Positions 50,327 to 59,474 of a stretch of 64,000 nt of DNA are shown one piece after another. The notes under the pieces were generated by a model that had not been told where the DNA came from, ran no database searches, and saw only the letters and a list, made by a program, of their open reading frames with translations. Position numbers and translations under genes: made by a program. Position 1 is the first letter of the stretch. Every line of letters begins with the position of its first letter. The DNA lies in assembly GCF_027922005.1 (NCBI RefSeq), contig NZ_BSEV01000002.1:1-64000 (forward strand). Reading direction: 5' to 3'. The DNA comes from Streptosporangium carneum. Its GTDB lineage: Bacteria; Actinomycetota; Actinomycetes; Streptosporangiales; Streptosporangiaceae.

Positions 50327-53057
50327 CATCGGGGCGGACACGCTGCCCCTCGTCGGCGGCAAGGCCGCCAACCTCGGCGTGCTCACCTCGGCCGGACTCC
50401 CCGTGCCGCCCGGCCTGTGCGTCACCACCGAGGCCTACCGCAGGGTGACCGAGCGGGCCGGTCTCGACGACGTGCTCGACGCCCTGGCCGTCACCCCCGC
50501 CTCGGACGTCACGGCCCTGAACGAGCTGGCCCGCCGGGCCCGCGAACTCGTGCTCTCCGCCCCCGTGCCCGACGACATCGCCGACGCCGTACGGCGCAGC
50601 GCGCACGGCCCCGTCGCGGTCCGCTCCTCCGCGACCGCGGAGGACCTGCCGCACGCCAGCTTCGCCGGGCAGCAGGACACCTACCTCAACGTGGTCGGCG
50701 CCGACGCGGTGCTGGACGCGGTCAGGCGCTGCTGGGCGTCGCTGTGGACCGACAGGGCGGTCGCCTACCGGGCGGCCAACGGCATCGACCACCGGACCGT
50801 CCTGCTGGCCGTCGTGATCCAGGAGATGGTGCAGTCCGAGATCGCCGGGGTGATGTTCACCGCCAACCCCGTCACGGGGCGGCGGCACGAGGCGGTGATC
50901 GACGCCAGTCCCGGACTCGGCGAGGCCGTGGTCTCCGGGGCGGTCAACCCCGACCACTTCGTGGTGGACACCGCGACCGGGCGGATCACCGAGCGGCGGC
51001 CCGGCGACAAGCGGCTGGCCGTACGGTCACTGCCGGGAGGCGGCGTCGAGCGCGTCGAGACCTCGACCTCGGCCGAACGGTCGTGTGTCACCGATGCCCA
51101 GGTCAGGGCGCTGGCCGAGCTGGGAGGACGGGTCGAGGGGCACTACGGGGCCCCGCAGGACACCGAATGGGCCGTCGACGCCGACGGCACGCTGTGGCTG
51201 ACCCAGTCCCGCCCGATCACCACCCTCTTCCCCGTCCCCCGGCACTCCGCGCGGGACGCGGAGACCGACGGCACGCGGATCTACTTCTCCGTCAACGTGG
51301 CGCAGGGCGTCTACGCCCCGTTCACCCCGATGGGCGTCTCGGCCTTCCGGCTGCTGTCGTCGGCGGCGGCCACGCTGTTCGGAGCCCCCGTCGCCGACAG
51401 GGCGAGCGGGGCGCCCCAGATCGCCGAGGCGGCGGGACGGCTGTTCATCGACGTCACCGGGCTGGTGCGCAGCCGGGTCGGCCGGATGATCATGCCCCGT
51501 CTGCTGGACGTGATGGAGGCCAGGTCGGCTGTGGTGCTGCGCGGCCTGTTCGACGACCCCCGCTTCGCCGTGACCCAGCGCTCCGTGCGCCCCGCCCTGC
51601 GACGGTTCCTCAGGATCGCGACCCGGTTCCGGATTCCCTCGCACACTGTGCGGGCCGTGCTCAGCCCGGCGTCGGCGCACAGGCGGGCGGGCCTGCTGGA
51701 GTCACGGCTGCGCTCGCGGCTCGCGCCCCTGGCGGAGGCCACGCCCCTGGAGCGGCTCGACCGGGTCGAGCGGGTGCTGGGCGGCCAGGCCATCACGCTG
51801 GTCCCCACCGTCGTGCCCGGCCCCGCGGCGGGGTTCGCCATGCTGGGCCTGGCCGCGCGTCTCCTGGGCGACCACGCGAAGCAGGGAGAGCTGTCGACCG
51901 TCCTGCGCGGCCTGCCGCACAACGTCACCACCGAGATGGACCTGGCCCTGTGGCGTCTGGCGGAACGGATCCGCGCGGACAGGAGCGCCGCGTCCCTGCT
52001 GCTCGACACCCCGGCGGCGGAGCTCGCCCGGCGTTTCCACGACGGATCGCTGCCGGAGGCGGTGGACCGGGGACTGCGGGACTTCCTGTCGGTCTACGGC
52101 TCCCGCGCGGTCGCCGAGATCGACCTCGGGGTTCCGCGCTGGTCGGAGGATCCCACGCACATCATCGGCGTGCTGGCCAACTACCTGCGTCTTGAGGACC
52201 CCTCGCTGGCACCCGACGCCGTGTTCGCCAGGGGAGCCGCGGAGGCCACGCGCATGATCAGGACCTTGGGCTCCCGGGTGGGCGGCCCGCGCGGCCTGGT
52301 CGTCCGTTTCGCCCTCGGCAGGGCACGCGCCCTGGCCGGTCTCCGCGAACTGCCCAAGTTCCTCATGGTGACCGTCCTGGCCGCGATGCGCGCCGAGCTG
52401 AGGACCGTGGGCGCCCACCTGGTCGGCCTCGGACTTCTCGACTCCCCCGACGACGTCTTCCTCGTGACGACGCGCGAGGTCAGGGCCGCCCTGACCGCGC
52501 CCTCCCGGCCCGCCGATCCGGCCGCCCCGGCGGGCCGGGAGACGCTCAGGGCGCTCGTCTCCGAGCGGCGCGAGGACGCCGTCCGCGAGCGGGGCCGCAG
52601 GCACCTGCCCCGGATCGTGCTGTCCGACGGCACGGAACCCGAGGCCGTCGCCACGGCCGCGCCGGTCGACGGCGCGATGACCGGCACCCCCGCCTCCGCC
52701 GGCGTCGTGACAGGGGTCGCCAGGGTGGTGCTCGACCCGGTCGGCGCCCACCTCGAGCCCGGCGAGATCCTGGTCTGCCCCTCGACCGACCCGGGCTGGA
52801 CCCCGCTGTTCCTCACGGCGGGCGGTCTGGTCATGGAGATGGGCGGGGCCAACTCGCACGGCGCCGTGGTCGCCCGCGAGTACGGCATCCCCGCGGTGGT
52901 CGGCGTCGCCCGCGCGACGGAGCACGTCGTCACCGGCCAGGTGATCACGGTCGACGGCACCTCGGGCGTGGTGGTCGCCGCCTCGGAGCCCGGCTCCGTC
53001 GCCTCCGGTCCGGCCCCCGGGGCCGCCGGCGGGGGGTCCTCCGCTATCCGACGGTGA
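50292..53057 (+). CDS. PEP/pyruvate-binding phosphotransferase, rifampicin-phosphotransferase-like
   Basis: 921 residues. The N-terminal ATP-grasp domain (about 10-320) has VGGKAANLGVL and VRSSATAEDLPHASFAGQQ. A central helical domain (about 330-810) follows. The C-terminal swivelling domain has GGANSHGAVVAREYGIP, with phospho-accepting His856. This three-domain order is shared by PEP synthase-like enzymes and rifampicin phosphotransferase, which transfers the beta-phosphate of ATP to rifampicin. The central domain decides the substrate and cannot be judged by eye. The upstream MarR gene supports a drug-response role. No rifamycin-associated element was seen. Confidence 0.82.
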   Translation: MPDTPLILKFDDIGADTLPLVGGKAANLGVLTSAGLPVPPGLCVTTEAYRRVTERAGLDDVLDALAVTPASDVTALNELARRARELVLSAPVPDDIADAVRRSAHGPVAVRSSATAEDLPHASFAGQQDTYLNVVGADAVLDAVRRCWASLWTDRAVAYRAANGIDHRTVLLAVVIQEMVQSEIAGVMFTANPVTGRRHEAVIDASPGLGEAVVSGAVNPDHFVVDTATGRITERRPGDKRLAVRSLPGGGVERVETSTSAERSCVTDAQVRALAELGGRVEGHYGAPQDTEWAVDADGTLWLTQSRPITTLFPVPRHSARDAETDGTRIYFSVNVAQGVYAPFTPMGVSAFRLLSSAAATLFGAPVADRASGAPQIAEAAGRLFIDVTGLVRSRVGRMIMPRLLDVMEARSAVVLRGLFDDPRFAVTQRSVRPALRRFLRIATRFRIPSHTVRAVLSPASAHRRAGLLESRLRSRLAPLAEATPLERLDRVERVLGGQAITLVPTVVPGPAAGFAMLGLAARLLGDHAKQGELSTVLRGLPHNVTTEMDLALWRLAERIRADRSAASLLLDTPAAELARRFHDGSLPEAVDRGLRDFLSVYGSRAVAEIDLGVPRWSEDPTHIIGVLANYLRLEDPSLAPDAVFARGAAEATRMIRTLGSRVGGPRGLVVRFALGRARALAGLRELPKFLMVTVLAAMRAELRTVGAHLVGLGLLDSPDDVFLVTTREVRAALTAPSRPADPAAPAGRETLRALVSERREDAVRERGRRHLPRIVLSDGTEPEAVATAAPVDGAMTGTPASAGVVTGVARVVLDPVGAHLEPGEILVCPSTDPGWTPLFLTAGGLVMEMGGANSHGAVVAREYGIPAVVGVARATEHVVTGQVITVDGTSGVVVAASEPGSVASGPAPGAAGGGSSAIRR

Positions 53058-54321
53058 CCGTCCTGGCCGCGGCGCGCGCGACAGGCGGCACGGCGAGCCC
53101 GGCCAGCGCGAAGACCACGCCGAACAGCACCCACCCCGCCTCCCCCCAGCCGATCACGGCGGCGGTGAGCAGGGCGGGGGCGAGGATGTTCGCGAGCTGG
53201 TAGCCCATCCCGTAGAACCCCTGGTACTGCCCGAGCGCGTACGCGGGGGCCAGCTCGTAGGACAGGCCCCACGACCCCGCGGCCTGCAGCAGCTCCCCCA
53301 CGACGTGGGCGAGCGCGCCCGCCGCCAGCACCGCGACCGCGACCCACTCGGACCGGCCCGCCGAGGCGGCGAACAGCAGGCAGGAGACGAGGAGGACCAG
53401 CCCTGAGCGGCGCTGCGCGCGGGCCGCGCCCGCGACGTTCTCGGTTCCCCTGCTGAAACGGACCTGCAGGAGGGTGACGGCGACGGTGTTGAGCATCAGC
53501 ATCACCCCCACCGTCGCCGTGGGAGCGGCGGTGCGCTCGACGACCCAGATCGGGATCGAGACGGTCAGCAGGCCGCCGTGCACGGACAGCACCCCGTTCA
53601 GCAGGGCGAGCAGCGCGTAGGGGCGATCGCGCAGCACCGCCCGCACGGGTCCGTCGCCGGTCCGCGAGGGCGTCCTGGCGGCGGGAACCCTGAGGGTCAG
53701 CACCGCCCCGGCCAGGTAGCAGGCCGAGCAGCCGAAGATCATCGTCAGGTACACGGGCCGGGTGTCGTAGTGGAGGGCGACCGCCGCGCCCAGCCCTCCG
53801 ACCGACCAGCCCACGTTCGTGACGGCCCGCAGGTAGGCCCTGGCCTTGACCCGTCTGTCCGGGGGGACGGCCACGCCGATCAGGGCGCTGCGCGCGGTCT
53901 GCTCGGCGGCCTCGGTGAAGGTCGCCAGACCCGCCACGAGCACGAAGCCCGCGAACCCGTCCACGACGACGTAGCCGCAGGTGAGGACGGCGCCGGCCGC
54001 GGAGAACGCGACAGTGACGCCGCGCGGGCCGAACAGGTCGGAAAGACGCCCCGCGGGCAGGCCGCCGAGAAGCCCGGCGGCGGAGGCGATCGTCAGGCCG
54101 AGCCCCACCTCGACCGCCGACATGCCGACCGAGGAGGTGAAGTAGATCACGCTGACGGTGACGAACAGGCCCCGCCCGACCGTTCTGCAGGCGGTCGCCC
54201 AGGTGAGCGCCGTCACCACGCCCGGCTCGGGGAGCAGCGCCGCCAGGGGCGGCCGAACGACGCGTCTCCTCTCCGCCGCCCGTACCGTCTCGCCCACGCG
54301 GCGTTCCCCGTCAACCGTCAC
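53044..54321 (-). CDS. Major facilitator superfamily transporter
   Basis: 425 residues from GTG 54321; the frame opens further upstream with ATG 54360. About twelve membrane segments, with the loop motif GGLPAGRLSDLFGPRG between helices 2 and 3 and long helices with few charges. It is probably a drug/proton antiporter. It is the last gene in the same direction as the radical SAM cluster, but 297 bases lie between it and the kinase gene, so co-transcription is uncertain. Its end overlaps the RPH-like gene by 14 bases. Confidence 0.8.
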   Translation of the reverse strand: MTVDGERRVGETVRAAERRRVVRPPLAALLPEPGVVTALTWATACRTVGRGLFVTVSVIYFTSSVGMSAVEVGLGLTIASAAGLLGGLPAGRLSDLFGPRGVTVAFSAAGAVLTCGYVVVDGFAGFVLVAGLATFTEAAEQTARSALIGVAVPPDRRVKARAYLRAVTNVGWSVGGLGAAVALHYDTRPVYLTMIFGCSACYLAGAVLTLRVPAARTPSRTGDGPVRAVLRDRPYALLALLNGVLSVHGGLLTVSIPIWVVERTAAPTATVGVMLMLNTVAVTLLQVRFSRGTENVAGAARAQRRSGLVLLVSCLLFAASAGRSEWVAVAVLAAGALAHVVGELLQAAGSWGLSYELAPAYALGQYQGFYGMGYQLANILAPALLTAAVIGWGEAGWVLFGVVFALAGLAVPPVARAAARTVTVG

Positions 54322-54413
54322 ACCGACCCCCGCACCACGCCTCCCCGCACCCCCGACCATCTCGGCTCACCCGCGCGGCGTTCCCCGTCAACCGTCACAC
54401 CGACCCCCGCACC
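54297..54413. repeat. 77-bp tandem duplication at the start of the MFS gene
   Basis: Forty bases starting CGCGGCGTTCCCC at 54297-54336 recur exactly at 54374-54413. The period (77) is not a multiple of three, so the upstream copy of the start region is out of frame. More irregular repeats of GTGCCCGC and TCCCGGCCTCAC fill 54508-54618 up to the kinase stop. Confidence 0.8.
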
Positions 54414-54618
54414 CCCGACCGTCCCGGTTCGCCCGCGCGACGCCTTCCCCGGCGCGCCGGGCCGCCCGCACGGAACGTCTCTCATCGCACCGGCCGCACC
54501 GGATCATCCGCCCCGTGCCCGCGGCGCTCTCCCGGCCTCACGGATCACCCACCCCGTGCCCGCCCCGGGCCCATCCCGTGCCCGCCCCGTGCCCGCGGCC
54601 TCCTCCCGGCCTCACGGG

Positions 54619-55551
54619 TCATCCGCACAGCACCTTCTCGCACCACTCCAGCCCCGCCGTTCCCCTGTCGACGAGTGCCTGGTCCGCGAACTCGTCGGTG
54701 CCGAGCAGGCCGAGGAGCGCGAAGGTGTCGGCCGCGTAGGCGGCCACCGTGGCCTCTCCCGGCACGTCCGCCCCCGGGGAGCCGTAGCCGTCGAGGAGCG
54801 GCGCTCCCAGCAGGCCGTAGGCCCTCATCCTGCCGAGTTCGGCCGCGGGGTCGCCCATGGTGCAGTTGGACAGGTCGATCACCGCGACGAGGTCGTCCCC
54901 GCGGAAGCAGAGGTTCTCCGGACGCAGGTCCATGTGGAGCAGGCGGAGGGGCACCCCGGCCGAACGCTCCTTGATCACCGCCGTGGCCGCCTCGACCAGC
55001 GCCCGATGGCCCCTGACCGGCACCCGTTCCGCCAGCGCGCCCACCCGGACCGCGATCCGCTCGATCATCGCCTCCGGAGCGCACTCGGCCCCCAGACGGG
55101 CCCGCAGGGAGGCGGGCACCGGTATCCCGTGGATCAGTCTGAGGACCTCGCCGAGACGGTGGAGTCGCGCGTCGCCGAGTTCGGTCACCTCGTCGTTGGC
55201 GACGAAGTCCAGGAGCATCCACGAGTGCGCGTCCTCGCCGTGGGCGCGCCGCCATCCCCTGAGGGACGCCGTGGGAACACCAGCGTCCGCGAGGATCCCG
55301 TGAACCAGGGCCTCCCGTTCGAGCACCGCGCCGAAGTCGACCGTGCCGTCGTACGCGGAAGGGGCGATCTCCCTCAGCGGCACACGGAGCACGAAACGCC
55401 TTTCGCCGTCCACCTCGACGAGCAGGGCGGCGTAGTCGGCGCCTCGCCGCCACGGCGAAACCCGGCTGCCCGGCGGCAGCCGGTCAGCCAGTTGCCCGGC
55501 CATGCTCCTGGCCAGCAGTTCCTCGTCCGGGACTTCCACACTCTGCAACAA
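54619..55551 (-). CDS. APH family phosphotransferase (aminoglycoside/choline kinase-like)
   Basis: About 310 residues. The kinase motifs are LLHMDLRPENLCF (catalytic loop with Asp and Asn) and VAVIDLSN (metal-binding Asp). The N-lobe has FVLRVPL with the ATP lysine replaced or displaced, and EREALVHGIL. It could phosphorylate a cluster metabolite or confer self-resistance. The start is uncertain: TTG 55551 follows GGGAAG, GTG 55536 is possible, and the open frame to ATG 55659 would overlap the previous gene. Confidence 0.8.
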   Translation of the reverse strand: MLQSVEVPDEELLARSMAGQLADRLPPGSRVSPWRRGADYAALLVEVDGERRFVLRVPLREIAPSAYDGTVDFGAVLEREALVHGILADAGVPTASLRGWRRAHGEDAHSWMLLDFVANDEVTELGDARLHRLGEVLRLIHGIPVPASLRARLGAECAPEAMIERIAVRVGALAERVPVRGHRALVEAATAVIKERSAGVPLRLLHMDLRPENLCFRGDDLVAVIDLSNCTMGDPAAELGRMRAYGLLGAPLLDGYGSPGADVPGEATVAAYAADTFALLGLLGTDEFADQALVDRGTAGLEWCEKVLCG

Positions 55552-55618
55552 GGCGACTTCCCATCTCCAACGCGGCTCAGGCCGTGCCCTTCGGCGGGGC
55601 GCCGTGTCGAAGGCTCCG

Positions 55619-56689
55619 TCACCGTGCCGGGAGCAGCGCCCCCTGGAGCGGGCGAACACGGCAGCCTCGCCGGACCTTCGCGTCGACGGCGGCGCCTCCG
55701 TAGTCGATCAGCGTGCACCTCGGGCCCTTCAGCGCCCATTCGATCATCGCATAGTAAGTGGCCTCGAAATAAGCGAACCCCTCCCTTCCCTCGAATCCCG
55801 CGAGTTTCGGCACGAGCCAGTCCGCCTCCTGGATCGCGAGAACATGGCCGACGACGCCGGAATCACCGCGTACCGCCGTAAGGAAAACCAGCCTCCCCTC
55901 ATACTCCTTCTGCAAAGAGCGAAACTGCCCCAATATCCGCTCCTCGGTAGAAACAAGGCCATATCTTCGGTAGTGATTGATCTGCCTTCTCACGACGTCG
56001 GCGGAGACCGGCACGACCGGTGAGGTCTCCACCCGCAGCCCCGCCTCGGCGAAGGCCCGGCGTTCACGCAGGACCTCACGTCTGCGTTTCGCGGTGAACC
56101 CCGAGAGATATTCGCCGAACGTCGACGTCCCGCCAAGGTCGAGATACGCCGAGGCTCCCATGGGGAACAGGTGGGAGGGGCCGGAGATCCCCTCGACGAG
56201 CCAGTCGGGCGCGGGGTCGGGGAGGTGCGGGAGGAACAGCGAGCTCGCCCCGGAGTCGACGGCCACCTGGCCGATCGCCCGTAGCAGGGCACCGACGGCG
56301 GCTCCCGCCGTGCGCCGCCCGACTCCCGCCGCCACGTGCAGACCGGACACGTATGAGCTGGGGGCGACGACCACGACGGACGGCTCCCCGAGCAGGTCCC
56401 CCGCCCCCTCGAACGGCGGATCCGGGACCGCGGCCCCGACGTGGTTCGACAACCGGTACTTCGTGTGGTGGTCGGTGTCGAACCGCAGGTGGAACACGGC
56501 GACCGCGACAGGCCGCCCCTCGGCGTAGGCGATGGCGTACTCACAGGGCCGGTCGAACCCCGCGCCGTGACAGACGAGCCAGCGGACCGAGAGCTGAGGC
56601 GGCCCTCCCTCGACGGCCGCCGCCCAGTCGAGCGCCGCCACGGGGTCGTCGAGGGTGACGCGCCTGGTGGTGATGCCGGTTGTTTTCAT
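55619..56689 (-). CDS. FemAB/GNAT-like acyl- or aminoacyl-transferase
   Basis: 356 residues. The second half resembles the peptidoglycan biosynthesis/recognition family PF04339 and the FemAB-like GNAT group: YLSGFTAKRRREVLRERR, FAYFEATYYAMIEWAL and LIDYGGAAVDAKVRRGC. Such proteins transfer amino acids from aminoacyl-tRNA or acyl groups from CoA. ATG 56689 follows GGGGAA. In a biosynthetic operon it could add an amino acid or acyl unit. Exact donor and acceptor are unknown. Confidence 0.75.
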   Translation of the reverse strand: MKTTGITTRRVTLDDPVAALDWAAAVEGGPPQLSVRWLVCHGAGFDRPCEYAIAYAEGRPVAVAVFHLRFDTDHHTKYRLSNHVGAAVPDPPFEGAGDLLGEPSVVVVAPSSYVSGLHVAAGVGRRTAGAAVGALLRAIGQVAVDSGASSLFLPHLPDPAPDWLVEGISGPSHLFPMGASAYLDLGGTSTFGEYLSGFTAKRRREVLRERRAFAEAGLRVETSPVVPVSADVVRRQINHYRRYGLVSTEERILGQFRSLQKEYEGRLVFLTAVRGDSGVVGHVLAIQEADWLVPKLAGFEGREGFAYFEATYYAMIEWALKGPRCTLIDYGGAAVDAKVRRGCRVRPLQGALLPAR

Positions 56690-56709
56690 GTCCGGTTCCC
56701 CATGTGTCC

Positions 56710-57324
56710 CTAACGGGTCGTCACTTCGGTGATGTTCGGCGTGGTGGTACGGCCGAGCGGATAGTCCGTGCGAAGCGTCAGGCCTGCCACGATGTCACGG
56801 ACCTCGTGCTCGTCCAGGCTGACGCTCACCCTCTCCCGCGGCCGGGCGGCCCGCCTGCTGAGGAACAGGTCGGCCAGCTCACCGAGGGCCGAGGTCGCGT
56901 GGGAGCCCGACAGGTCGACGGCGACCAGCCGGAAGACGTCGACGATCTCCAGTTCGATCGAGTCCTGGCTGGGGTCGTGCCGCTGGAGGGCGAGCCACTC
57001 CTGGGCGAGCTGGAAGTCGATGCCTCCGGTCGCCTCGAGGATGTCGTCCAGCGCGATCTCCGCGAGCTCCGAGACGCCCAGCTCTCCGGCCACGACCAGT
57101 TCGGCCGCGCCGCCCGCGACGGCGACGGCCACCTGCGCGGCGATGCTGCGCGTCTTCTCCTCGGCCGCGGTCCAGTCGGCGTCCGCGCTGACCTCGGTGA
57201 AGGTGAACCCCTCCGGCGACCACACGCTCGCGCTCACCGAGACGACCCTCTGCGCCCATCCGACGAGAAGGTGGCCCGCCTCGTGGATCGCCAGCGCCCG
57301 CGCGTTCTCGTGTTCGCGTTTCAC
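56710..57324 (-). CDS. Stand-alone M41-like (FtsH-type) metallopeptidase domain
   Basis: 204 residues from GTG 57324, which overlaps the preceding stop (GTGA). The zinc site AIHEAGHLLVGW gives His14, Glu15 and His18; ATGGIDFQLAQEW supplies the third ligand Asp103, and VAGGAAELVVAG matches the FtsH helix between them. The AAA+ domain and membrane helices of FtsH are absent. A free peptidase domain next to tailoring enzymes could process a peptide or act on a protein partner. Confidence 0.78.
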   Translation of the reverse strand: MKREHENARALAIHEAGHLLVGWAQRVVSVSASVWSPEGFTFTEVSADADWTAAEEKTRSIAAQVAVAVAGGAAELVVAGELGVSELAEIALDDILEATGGIDFQLAQEWLALQRHDPSQDSIELEIVDVFRLVAVDLSGSHATSALGELADLFLSRRAARPRERVSVSLDEHEVRDIVAGLTLRTDYPLGRTTTPNITEVTTR

Positions 57325-58421
57325 GCCGTCACCCCCAGTCTGGCGAGTCCCTGTTCCCATTCCCTCGCGAGCCACGATTCGTACTCGGGCCCGGCGGGTT
57401 TGTCGACCACGACGCAGACCGGGCAGATCTGCCGGTCCCTGGCCGAGAAGGCCGCGTGCATCTGGGAGAGGTTGTTGCCGATGAGCAGATCGCCCCGCTC
57501 GCCGACGACCGTGCTCTCGTAGCGTTCCCGCACTCCGGGCCAGGAGAGGCCGAGCGTCTCGAAGGTCGCGTGGCAGACGAGCCTGGCCCCGGGGCCCTCA
57601 CAGGCGCCGCAGGGGCAGCCCTCGACCAGGCCCCAGATTCCGGGAATCGAGGCGTACTGCTCCGGCCACAGCTCGCTCTCGGCGCGGGGGCCGCTGGGAA
57701 GCACGTGGTGGGCCGGGTTGGCGGAGCCGAGCAGGGAGCCCAGCGTCAGGTAGCGCGAGCGGTGCACGTCGCTCAACCGCAGGGAGCGCGCGATGTTGTC
57801 GCCGAGGAAGCGCTCCACGTCCGCGCCGCGTTCCGGCGGCGCGCCGAACCTCAACCGGTACGCCTCGACCAGCAGGGCGATGAGGTTGTAGTAGTACGTC
57901 TCTCCGGGAAACGCCCCGGGGCGGGTGATCAGGAAGCCCTGGTACATCTTGTGGGACGGGCGCTTGAAGAAGACCGTGTTCGAGAACATCCGGTCGTCGG
58001 TGACGCCGTGGCCGTCGTTCTCCCTGCGGGGGGTGAGGAAGCTCGAATGCGCCCCGTCCTGGTGGGGCAGCAGGAACCTGGACCTCCCGCGGGGCGCCGT
58101 CGGCGTGCCGTAGCTCTCCTCGTCGACCTCGACGTAGGCGTCGCCGGGCAGCAGGTGCTCCTGTCTCATGACCGTGGTGACGGCCAGCAGCGCGGCCCTC
58201 GCCCTGGAGATCAGCTCCGCGGCGGCCCCGGGCAGGCCCTCACGGGCCAGCCGGATCGTGACCGACCCGCCACCTGACAGGTGCTCGGCGGCGCTGTCCA
58301 CCCAGGGCGCGGCCCCGGCCTCGGCGAACCAGGACGGGGGGACGTCGACGGTCAGGACGTCGATCCTGACGGGATCCGACGTGTCGTGCGGGCTTCGCGT
58401 GGCATGTTCGGAACGGGTCAT
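57321..58421 (-). CDS. Putative Fe(II)/2-oxoglutarate-dependent oxygenase with cysteine motifs
   Basis: 366 residues. FLLPHQDGAHSSF provides His120 and Asp122, and GDLLIGNNLSQMHAAFSARDR provides His322 and Arg330; this is the HxD...H...R layout of TauD/SyrP-like oxygenases. Unusually, C269-x-C271-xx-C274 with C283 and a CPVC pair at 333-336 suggest an added metal site. No close family was recognised. ATG 58421 has AAGGGA upstream and starts 3 bases after the ureohydrolase stop. Confidence 0.6.
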   Translation of the reverse strand: MTRSEHATRSPHDTSDPVRIDVLTVDVPPSWFAEAGAAPWVDSAAEHLSGGGSVTIRLAREGLPGAAAELISRARAALLAVTTVMRQEHLLPGDAYVEVDEESYGTPTAPRGRSRFLLPHQDGAHSSFLTPRRENDGHGVTDDRMFSNTVFFKRPSHKMYQGFLITRPGAFPGETYYYNLIALLVEAYRLRFGAPPERGADVERFLGDNIARSLRLSDVHRSRYLTLGSLLGSANPAHHVLPSGPRAESELWPEQYASIPGIWGLVEGCPCGACEGPGARLVCHATFETLGLSWPGVRERYESTVVGERGDLLIGNNLSQMHAAFSARDRQICPVCVVVDKPAGPEYESWLAREWEQGLARLGVTA

Positions 58422-58424
58422 GGA

Positions 58425-59474
58425 TCATCCCTTGTGAAGTCGGAAGACGGCCTCGAACAGCAGCCTGGCCGCGATCTGCGGGGTACGGCCCGTCGGATCG
58501 AGGCGGGGCGCCACCTCGGCGATGTCGAAGGCCCCGACGGGCAGGGTGTGCAGAAGCTCCCAGACGTCCAGGAACGCCGAGCCGGTCAGCCCGCCGAGGG
58601 TGACGTTGCCCGTTCCCGGAGCGACGGAGCAGTCGAGGATGTCGATGTCGGTCGAGATGTAGACGACGTCGCAGTTCTCCCCCAGCCGTTCGACGAGAGC
58701 GGCGACCGGTCCCGTGTCGTCGCGCAGCTCGGGGGCCGCGATCACGGAGTAGCCGCAGTCGGCCAGGTGGCGCAGCTGGTTGCGGCGTGTCACGTCGCCG
58801 ACCCCGACGAAGGCGATGTTCTCCGGTCTCATCCCCGGCAGCTCGGAGATCCTGCGGGAGTTGGACCCGTGGTAGATCGGCCCGTGCAGACGGCTCGAGT
58901 CGCCGAAGTCGAAGTGGTGGTCGAGGTTGACGAACCCGATCCGCTCCGGCGGGACGCTCTCCCTCGTGGCCAGGTAGAAGCCGGTGAAGGTGCCGATCGT
59001 GCACGAGTGGTCTCCGACGAGGAAGACGCCGCGACGCCCGCCCTCCAGCAGCGTCCGCGTTCCCGAGGCCACGGAGGCGACCGTCGCCATCGGGTCGCTG
59101 GGGAAGACGGACAGGTCTCCGGCGTCCACGACCGCCGGATGCCCGTACTCGAACTCCTTGCCCGTCCGCATGTCCGTCATCGGCTCGACCGCGCGGGTGG
59201 ACAGGGAGCTTGAGTAGACGAGGCTCGCCACGCGCATCGCCCTCGGCCCCTCGGCCGCGCCGGGGCGGGAGCTGGTGGTCCCGTCGAAGGGGACCCCGGC
59301 GGCCACCCACGTGGAGGACTCGGACGGCAGGCGGTCCCAGTCGGTCACCAGGTCGGCCCCGAACAGCGTGGGCACTCCGGCCCAGCCGGGCGCGGCGGCG
59401 ACGCGGGCGGGCGCCGACTCGGCGGCGGCGACGAGGACGGCGGGGTCGAAGGCCGACTCTCTCACTTCAGGCAT
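58425..59474 (-). CDS. Ureohydrolase (arginase/agmatinase family)
   Basis: 349 residues. Mn-binding motifs are all present: LVGDHSCTIG, FVNLDHHFDFG (DxHxD), YISTDIDILD (DxD) and AFDIAEVAP with the conserved Glu. The cysteine after DILD replaces the usual proline. The enzyme should hydrolyse a guanidino or amidino compound to urea and an amine. It sits between a radical SAM and an oxygenase gene rather than among arginine catabolic genes, so a pathway intermediate is the likely substrate. It overlaps the radical SAM gene by 13 bases. Confidence 0.9.
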   Translation of the reverse strand: MPEVRESAFDPAVLVAAAESAPARVAAAPGWAGVPTLFGADLVTDWDRLPSESSTWVAAGVPFDGTTSSRPGAAEGPRAMRVASLVYSSSLSTRAVEPMTDMRTGKEFEYGHPAVVDAGDLSVFPSDPMATVASVASGTRTLLEGGRRGVFLVGDHSCTIGTFTGFYLATRESVPPERIGFVNLDHHFDFGDSSRLHGPIYHGSNSRRISELPGMRPENIAFVGVGDVTRRNQLRHLADCGYSVIAAPELRDDTGPVAALVERLGENCDVVYISTDIDILDCSVAPGTGNVTLGGLTGSAFLDVWELLHTLPVGAFDIAEVAPRLDPTGRTPQIAARLLFEAVFRLHKG

